Source: an uncultured Alistipes sp. (lineage in GTDB: Bacteria > Bacteroidota > Bacteroidia > Bacteroidales > Rikenellaceae). Taken from it: a stretch of DNA of 10,967 nucleotides. Both the position numbers and the translations under genes were made by a program. The first letter of the stretch is position 1, and every line of letters begins with the position of its first letter. The notes under the pieces were generated by a model, which saw only the letters and a program-made list of their open reading frames with translations, searched no databases and was not told the DNA's origin. Positions 6,778-10,967 of this stretch are shown here, piece after piece. The DNA is taken from contig NZ_CABMQJ010000061.1 in the NCBI RefSeq assembly GCF_902388705.1, positions 1 to 10,967 on the forward strand. The letters run 5' to 3'.

Positions 6778-9144
6778 ATGAAAAAACTTCTCCTCCTTAT
6801 CGTAATGCTCGCAACGGCGGTTTCAGGCGTATTCGCTGCCCGCATGTATCCTGCCGAGGGCCGCGTGGTGGACGAACAGGGGCAGGCCGTGGAGTATGCG
6901 ACGGTCGTGCTGCTCAAGGGCGGCGAGCAGGTCACCGGCATGGCGACCGACAATGCGGGCCGCTTCGTGCTGAAAGTTCCCACGGGCGAATACACCCTTT
7001 CGGTTCAGTACCTCGGCTTCGACCCCGTCACGCGGCAGGTGCATGTCGGACAGGACAACGATCTGGGCGACATCGTACTGAAAAATTCCGCGACACGCAT
7101 CGAGGGCGTCGTGGTCAGGGCACGTCTTATCCGCCGCGAGGCCGACCGCTTCGTGGTCGACGTGGCCAACGCCCCGGCCGCCATCGGCAAGGACGGCATC
7201 GAACTGCTCGAACGCGCCCCGGGCGTATGGGTCGACGACGAGAAAATCTCGATTAACGGCAAATCGGGCTCGAAAGTCTACGTCAACGACCGCGAACTGC
7301 GCATGGAGCCGGCGCAGCTGCTCACCTACCTGCGCTCGCTGCGGGCGGAGGAGATACAGAAAATCGAGGTCGTACCGACCACAGGCGCCGACTACGACGC
7401 CGACTCGTCGGGCGGCATCATCCGCATTACGCTCAAAAAGCGCCGCGAAAACGGCATGGAGGGTTCGCTGTCGATGCGCACCACGCAGAACGGCCGCCAC
7501 CATTCCTACACGCCGAGCGGCAACGTCAACATCCACAGGGGCCGCCTCGATTTCTACGCCTCGGCATGGGCCGACTTCGGCAAGGACACGGCCATCTCGG
7601 ACGAGCACACCGATTACTCCTCGGGCAATACGAACCTCACGTCCCATTCGGAAATCGCCGAACGCGACCGCAACTTCGGCGGCAGCATCGGCTCGGTATT
7701 CGAAATCAGCCCCAGGCACAGCATCGGCGCCGAGTTCGAGTACTGGCGCAACAACGAAAAGGGGCCAAACGACTCCTACACCGACCTCACGCAAGCGGGT
7801 GTCGTGACCCGCACGGAAAGCCGCTACGGCATACGCAACATCCGCGACAACTACTCGGCGACGTTCAATTACATCTACAAACTCGACACGCTCGGCTCGA
7901 CGCTCAAGCTGCTGGCCGATTATACGCGCCGTTCAACAAACGCCGACAACGACAATTTCAGCCGCATAACCTCCCCCGCTTCGGTCGTCGACTCGATTTA
8001 CCGCGACAACTCGTCGAGCCTCTACGACATCACGACCGCCACGCTGGCCCTCGACAAGAAATTTTCGCCCCGCTGGTCGCTGCGCGCAGGCGCCAAATAC
8101 ACCTACAACGACATGCACAACGACGCGCTCTACGAATACGTGAAGGAGGGCGCGTGGGTGCGCAACGACAACCAGAGCTTCACCATCAACTATACGGAGA
8201 ACATCGCCGCGGCCTACGGCATCGTATCGGCCAACCTCGGGCGCTGGAGCCTTGTGGCTGGGCTGCGCGGCGAATACACCCACACCCGGGGCAAGGGCGG
8301 CGACATCTCGCAGAACTACTTCAGCCTCTTCCCCAACGCCAACGTTTCCTATGCGCTTTCGAAAGACGGGGCCTATTCGCTTATCGCGCAGTACGCCCGC
8401 ACGATCGAGCGACCGCGTTTCTGGAGCCTCAACCCGCAGCGGTTCCAGATATCGGACTACACCTACCAGACGGGTAACCCGGAACTCGACCCCGCATACA
8501 AACAGGACGTCAGCCTGACGCTGGTGCTGAAACACAAATACACCCTTACGGGCGGCATGACGATCCAGACCGACGAGATACAGCAGACGATGCGTCCCGA
8601 CGCGGACGACCCGGAACGCCTGTGCCTGGCATGGATCAACTACGACACGACGAAGAACTACTACCTCACGGCCAACGCACCGTTCCAGTTCGCAAAATGG
8701 TGGACGCTGAACCTCAACCTGACCTACATCCGTCAGGGACAGCGCGTCGACCAGCACAGCCCCGAGAAGCATTACAACTTCTATTTCGTAAACAGCTCGA
8801 CCACCTTCACGCTGCCCGCAAAATTCTACATCGACGTGTCGTACCGCTTCCAGGGGCGCATGGACTTCGGCAACTGCTGGGTCGAACCGCTGCATTTCCT
8901 GAACGCCGGGATTAAAAAACGCTTCGGCGACAAGTTCACCGCATCGTTCTCGGTACGCAACCTGATCGAACGGCCGCAGCACATCGGCGCACGCGGCGAC
9001 GGATTCGTCCGCATGGTCGACGTGAAACAACAGTGGAACGACCGCAGTTTCACCATCGGCGTGACCTACAATTTCAAATCGGGCAAGGCGTTCAAGCGCA
9101 AAGCCGTCGAAGCGGGCTCGGCCGACGAGAAAAGCCGCCTGTAA
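6778..9144 (+). CDS. TonB-receptor-like outer-membrane beta-barrel protein
   Basis: A 788-residue outer-membrane protein of the Bacteroidota group with a carboxypeptidase regulatory-like domain, a plug and a large barrel (OMP_b-brl_3-type receptors). A Sec signal peptide spans 1-20 (two Lys, then a hydrophobic core, cleavage after VFA). The CarboxypepD_reg-like beta-sandwich covers about 26-101 (EGRVVDEQGQAVEYATV, then YLGFDP). The plug covers about 107-222, ending in DADSSGGIIRITLKK. The barrel runs from about 225 to 766, its last strand FTIGVTYNF ending in an aromatic residue. A 22-residue charged tail (767-788, ending DEKSRL) follows. No SusD-like gene sits beside it, so it is unlikely to be a classical SusC glycan importer. 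The cargo cannot be told from the sequence, and no clear TonB box is visible, so it may be a structural or assembly-type barrel. It is transcribed alone, from its own promoter. Confidence 0.9.
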   Translation: MKKLLLLIVMLATAVSGVFAARMYPAEGRVVDEQGQAVEYATVVLLKGGEQVTGMATDNAGRFVLKVPTGEYTLSVQYLGFDPVTRQVHVGQDNDLGDIVLKNSATRIEGVVVRARLIRREADRFVVDVANAPAAIGKDGIELLERAPGVWVDDEKISINGKSGSKVYVNDRELRMEPAQLLTYLRSLRAEEIQKIEVVPTTGADYDADSSGGIIRITLKKRRENGMEGSLSMRTTQNGRHHSYTPSGNVNIHRGRLDFYASAWADFGKDTAISDEHTDYSSGNTNLTSHSEIAERDRNFGGSIGSVFEISPRHSIGAEFEYWRNNEKGPNDSYTDLTQAGVVTRTESRYGIRNIRDNYSATFNYIYKLDTLGSTLKLLADYTRRSTNADNDNFSRITSPASVVDSIYRDNSSSLYDITTATLALDKKFSPRWSLRAGAKYTYNDMHNDALYEYVKEGAWVRNDNQSFTINYTENIAAAYGIVSANLGRWSLVAGLRGEYTHTRGKGGDISQNYFSLFPNANVSYALSKDGAYSLIAQYARTIERPRFWSLNPQRFQISDYTYQTGNPELDPAYKQDVSLTLVLKHKYTLTGGMTIQTDEIQQTMRPDADDPERLCLAWINYDTTKNYYLTANAPFQFAKWWTLNLNLTYIRQGQRVDQHSPEKHYNFYFVNSSTTFTLPAKFYIDVSYRFQGRMDFGNCWVEPLHFLNAGIKKRFGDKFTASFSVRNLIERPQHIGARGDGFVRMVDVKQQWNDRSFTIGVTYNFKSGKAFKRKAVEAGSADEKSRL

Positions 9145-9206
9145 AAGCCGCCGGAATAACGCCGGGGTGCCACGCTCCCGGCAGGCCGGAGCGCTATCAC
9201 ATACGA

Positions 9207-9240
9207 CAAGTGGGATGAAGCCGCGGCTTCATCCCACTTG
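9207..9240. terminator. Perfect 34-bp palindrome between convergent genes, probable bidirectional terminator
   Basis: Two 17-bp arms with no mismatch meet at CCGCGG; the left arm is CAAGTGGGATGAAGCCG. RNA from either strand would fold into a very stable hairpin of about 15 bp with a minimal CGCG loop. It lies 62 bp after the stop of the receptor gene and 22 bp after the stop of the DMT transporter gene read from the other side, the expected place for a shared terminator. No T-run follows on either strand, so it is not a standard intrinsic terminator. It may block 3' exonucleases or bind a protein instead. Confidence 0.65.
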
Positions 9241-9262
9241 GCGTGCGTAAAGGCCGCACGCC
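9240..9262 (-). terminator. Second hairpin directly after the DMT transporter stop codon
   Basis: GGCGTGCG (9240-9247) and CGCACGCC (9255-9262) form an 8-bp GC-rich stem with a 7-base loop. On the minus strand it begins at the base after the transporter stop codon (9265-9263), and it shares one base with the 34-bp palindrome. The two hairpins stand in series at the 3' end of the lemA-transporter transcript. No T-run is seen. Confidence 0.4.
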
Positions 9263-10177
9263 CTATTTCGCCCTGCGCATACGCAGGAATAGGTGCGGTA
9301 GGTGGAGCGATTTGCCTGCGATGATGAGCGTGACGGCGGCAAGTATCAGCACCACGCCCGCCACAATGCGCGGCGTGAGCTGCTCGCCGAAGACCACGAC
9401 GCCGAAAAACAGCGCCGTAAGCGGCTCCAGCGCCCCGAGAATCGCCGTCGGCGTGGAGCCGATACGACGGATGGCGGCAGCCATCGTCACCAGCGAAACA
9501 ATCGTCGGGAACAGGGCCAGCGACACGGCGTTAATCCACAGCCCGGGCGTCGGAACCGGTTGCAGGCCGGTGCAGAAGCGCAGCCGCACGACATAGACCG
9601 AGAGCCCGAACAACAGGGCGTAGAACGTGAGTTTCTCGGTGGACATATCACGCAGCGACGAGCGGTTGACACCCACGATATAGATAGCATAGCACAGCGA
9701 CGAAAGGAATACCAGCGCGACGCCGGCAAAGGAGAGCGCCTGTCCGTCACCGCCCTTGTAAAGCAGCGCAATTCCGGTAAAGGCCAGCAGAATCGAAAGC
9801 ACCGTGGCCCGCGTGACCTTTTCACGGAACCCGACGGCCATGATGACGGCCACGAGCACCGGATAGAGGAACAGGATGGTCGAAGCGATGCCTGCATCCA
9901 TGTGGTTGTAGCTCTCGAACAGAAACAGCGACGAGAACGAAAACAGCAACCCCATGGCCGCCAGCGGCACGACGTCGCGGCGGCGCAGGGCGAACGACTG
10001 CCGCCGCACGAGCATCAGCGCACCGAGCATCGCCACGGCGAGCAGGTAGCGGTAGAAAAGCACCGAATCCACGCCCATGCCCGCCCCGTAGAGGGGCAGC
10101 GCGAAGAGCGGATTCAGTCCGTAACTGGCGGCGGCCACAGCGCCCAGCACATAGCCGCGCGTACGGGGATTCGCCAT
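9263..10177 (-). CDS. DMT-family (EamA) inner-membrane transporter
   Basis: A 304-residue integral membrane protein of the drug/metabolite transporter superfamily, with two EamA repeats and about ten predicted membrane helices. The first repeat covers about 8-139, from GYVLGAVAAASYGLNPLFAL to SILLAFTGIALLYKGG. The second covers about 148-291, ending in the typical GALEPLTALFFGVVVFGEQL (244-263) followed by a last hydrophobic helix. The C-terminus is short and basic (LRMRRAK), as expected for the cytoplasmic side. Members export or exchange small metabolites, amino acids or nucleotide precursors, and the substrate cannot be inferred here. It starts 2 bp after lemA stops, so the two share a transcript. 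The ATG at 10177 is the only reasonable start, with the first helix following at once. No frameshift or missing segment is seen. Confidence 0.92.
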   Translation of the reverse strand: MANPRTRGYVLGAVAAASYGLNPLFALPLYGAGMGVDSVLFYRYLLAVAMLGALMLVRRQSFALRRRDVVPLAAMGLLFSFSSLFLFESYNHMDAGIASTILFLYPVLVAVIMAVGFREKVTRATVLSILLAFTGIALLYKGGDGQALSFAGVALVFLSSLCYAIYIVGVNRSSLRDMSTEKLTFYALLFGLSVYVVRLRFCTGLQPVPTPGLWINAVSLALFPTIVSLVTMAAAIRRIGSTPTAILGALEPLTALFFGVVVFGEQLTPRIVAGVVLILAAVTLIIAGKSLHLPHLFLRMRRAK

Positions 10178-10179
10178 CG

Positions 10180-10755
10180 TCAGAACTGCACCTGCGGCGC
10201 AGCCTGCGCGCCCTCGGCCGCTTCGAAGTAGGGCTTCTGCTCGAAGCCGAACATCTTCGCCACGAGGTTGCCCGGGAAACGGCGCACGGCGACGTTATAC
10301 GTTTTGGCAACCTCGTTGAACTCCTTGCGGGCCACCGAGATGCGGTTCTCCGTACCTTCGAGCTGCGCCTGCAGTTCGAGGAAATTCTGGTTGGCCTTCA
10401 AATCGGGATAGCTCTCCGACACGGCAATCAGCCGCCCCAGGGCCGAGCGCACCTGTGCCTGCGCCTGCTGGAACTCGGCCAGTTTTTCGGGTGTGAGGTC
10501 GTCGGCCGAAAGGTTGATCGAGGTGGCCCTTGCCCGCGCCTCGGTCACTTCGGTGAACGTCTGCGTTTCGTGCGCAGCATATCCCTTGACCGTGTTCACC
10601 AGGTTGGGAATCAGGTCGGCACGGCGCTGATACTGCGTCTCGACGTTCGACCATGCGGTTTTCAGCCCCTCTTCCTTGTTGACGAAGCCGTTGTACGTTG
10701 CGTAGAAGAAGATCACCACAATGGCGACGACTCCAATCCAAATCCATTTTTTCAT
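10180..10755 (-). CDS. lemA: LemA family membrane protein
   Basis: A 191-residue protein with one N-terminal membrane anchor (about 4-19, WIWIGVVAIVVIFFYA) and a long helical, coiled-coil LemA domain. Family signatures are clear: WSNVETQYQRRADLIPNLVN (35-54), YPDLKANQNFLELQAQLEGT (116-135), and FNEVAKTYNVAVRRFPGNLV (146-165) followed by KPYFEA (174-179). The length is typical. The molecular function is unsettled; in many bacteria it lies beside TPM-domain (YgcG-like) proteins and is linked to envelope stress. That pairing appears to hold here, because a probable TPM gene ends just upstream on the same strand. I chose the ATG at 10755 because MKKWIWIG starts at the anchor and is preceded by an AT-rich leader. 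An in-frame ATG at 10782 would add nine residues and overlaps the stop of an upstream open frame (ATGA), so it remains possible. Confidence 0.93.
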   Translation of the reverse strand: MKKWIWIGVVAIVVIFFYATYNGFVNKEEGLKTAWSNVETQYQRRADLIPNLVNTVKGYAAHETQTFTEVTEARARATSINLSADDLTPEKLAEFQQAQAQVRSALGRLIAVSESYPDLKANQNFLELQAQLEGTENRISVARKEFNEVAKTYNVAVRRFPGNLVAKMFGFEQKPYFEAAEGAQAAPQVQF

Positions 10756-10778
10756 AATCGATAATTTTATGCTTGATT

Positions 10779-10936
10779 TCATTCACTATCCAATCTTTGC
10801 GTCATCCGCCGTCGCGTACCGCCACCTCCGCAGAACGAACCGCCGCCGAAGCCGCCGCCCGTCCCGGAATCCGCGCCCGTAGGGAATTGCCGCACGCGAC
10901 AGGAATTGCAACCGGCGACAAGCCACCATCCGGCGC
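10779..10936 (-). other. Gap upstream of lemA with a glycine-rich open frame of unknown status
   Basis: Between the TPM-like stop (10937) and lemA there is a frame open from the right window edge (10967) to TGA at 10779-10781. It encodes 62 residues without a visible ATG start. Its parts are an arginine-rich start, a hydrophobic run (7-18), LVAGC resembling a lipobox (16-20), and GTGGGFGGGSFCGGGGTRRR (35-54). The GGGFGGGSF block resembles the glycine-rich tail typical of TPM-domain proteins. The frame's TGA overlaps the alternative lemA ATG at 10782. It may be a tail remnant from a duplication, a small overlapping lipoprotein gene, or chance in GC-rich DNA. No Bacteroidota promoter is seen before lemA here. 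Confidence 0.3.
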
Positions 10937-10967
10937 CTACCAGCGCGAACCGGCACCGCCGCCGCCG
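10937..10967 (-). CDS. Probable TPM-domain (YgcG-like) protein, last nine codons only
   Basis: Only the C-terminal end is in the window: GGGGAGSRW followed by TAG at 10937-10939. A glycine-rich tail closing in a small residue, Ser and a terminal Trp is how many TPM-domain (TPM_phosphatase, YgcG-like) membrane proteins end, and such genes often precede or follow lemA. The call rests on this short tail plus its position upstream of lemA on the same strand. The TPM domain, the signal peptide and the membrane segment would all lie beyond the right edge. Another glycine-rich protein is possible. Confidence 0.55.
   Translation of the reverse strand, partial: GGGGAGSRW

Noticed and set aside
7933..9030. 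A 365-codon minus-strand open frame inside the outer-membrane receptor gene, and others at 6823-7794 and 7566-8477
   Set aside because: Same explanation: no domain, no start context, and complete overlap with a well-supported barrel protein.
9302..10231. A 309-codon plus-strand open frame antisense to the DMT transporter
   Set aside because: Composition is Arg/His/Gln-rich without domains; the minus strand encodes a clear ten-helix EamA protein over the same bases.
1..10967. Search for CRISPR repeats, insertion sequences, tRNAs, toxin-antitoxin pairs or a defence island
   Set aside because: No regularly spaced repeats, no transposase or integrase motifs, no tRNA-like cloverleaf noticed, and gene content is housekeeping apart from one receptor, one transporter and the LemA/TPM locus.

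Overview
The window looks like a chromosomal segment of a GC-rich member of the Bacteroidota, most likely Alistipes or a near relative in the Rikenellaceae. The reasons are a Bacteroidota-type topoisomerase IV pair, an outer-membrane beta-barrel receptor with a carboxypeptidase-like N-terminal domain, a promoter with the Bacteroidota -33/-7 pattern (TTG, 21 bp, TATCTTTG), no Shine-Dalgarno sequences, and AT-rich leaders in otherwise very GC-rich DNA. The genus is an inference from these traits; no 16S gene or other marker is present.

Left block (1-6457, all minus strand, read from right to left): plsC (lysophosphatidate acyltransferase), parE and parC (topoisomerase IV), aroK (shikimate kinase), then murI (glutamate racemase, cut by the window edge). 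The gaps are 3, 5, 10 and 76 bp, so the first four genes very probably form one transcript, and murI may belong to it. The block joins phospholipid synthesis, chromosome decatenation, aromatic amino acid supply and D-glutamate for peptidoglycan.

Middle block (6458-9144): a 320-bp AT-rich divergent control region holds a good Bacteroidota promoter for the rightward gene, a weaker -7 candidate for the leftward operon and a perfect 12-bp palindrome. It is followed by one TonB-receptor-like outer-membrane protein on the plus strand with no SusD partner.

Right block (9145-10967): a 118-bp convergent spacer carries a perfect 34-bp palindrome and a second abutting hairpin. Beyond it, on the minus strand (read right to left), lie the last nine codons of a probable TPM-domain (YgcG-like) protein, a 155-bp gap with a glycine-rich open frame, lemA, and a DMT/EamA transporter 2 bp after lemA.

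There is no mobile element, CRISPR array, tRNA, rRNA or defence system. Most of the window is ordinary housekeeping sequence. The points most worth a second look are the sliding-clamp-like C-terminus of ParC, the 34-bp palindrome, and the glycine-rich open frame between the TPM gene and lemA.
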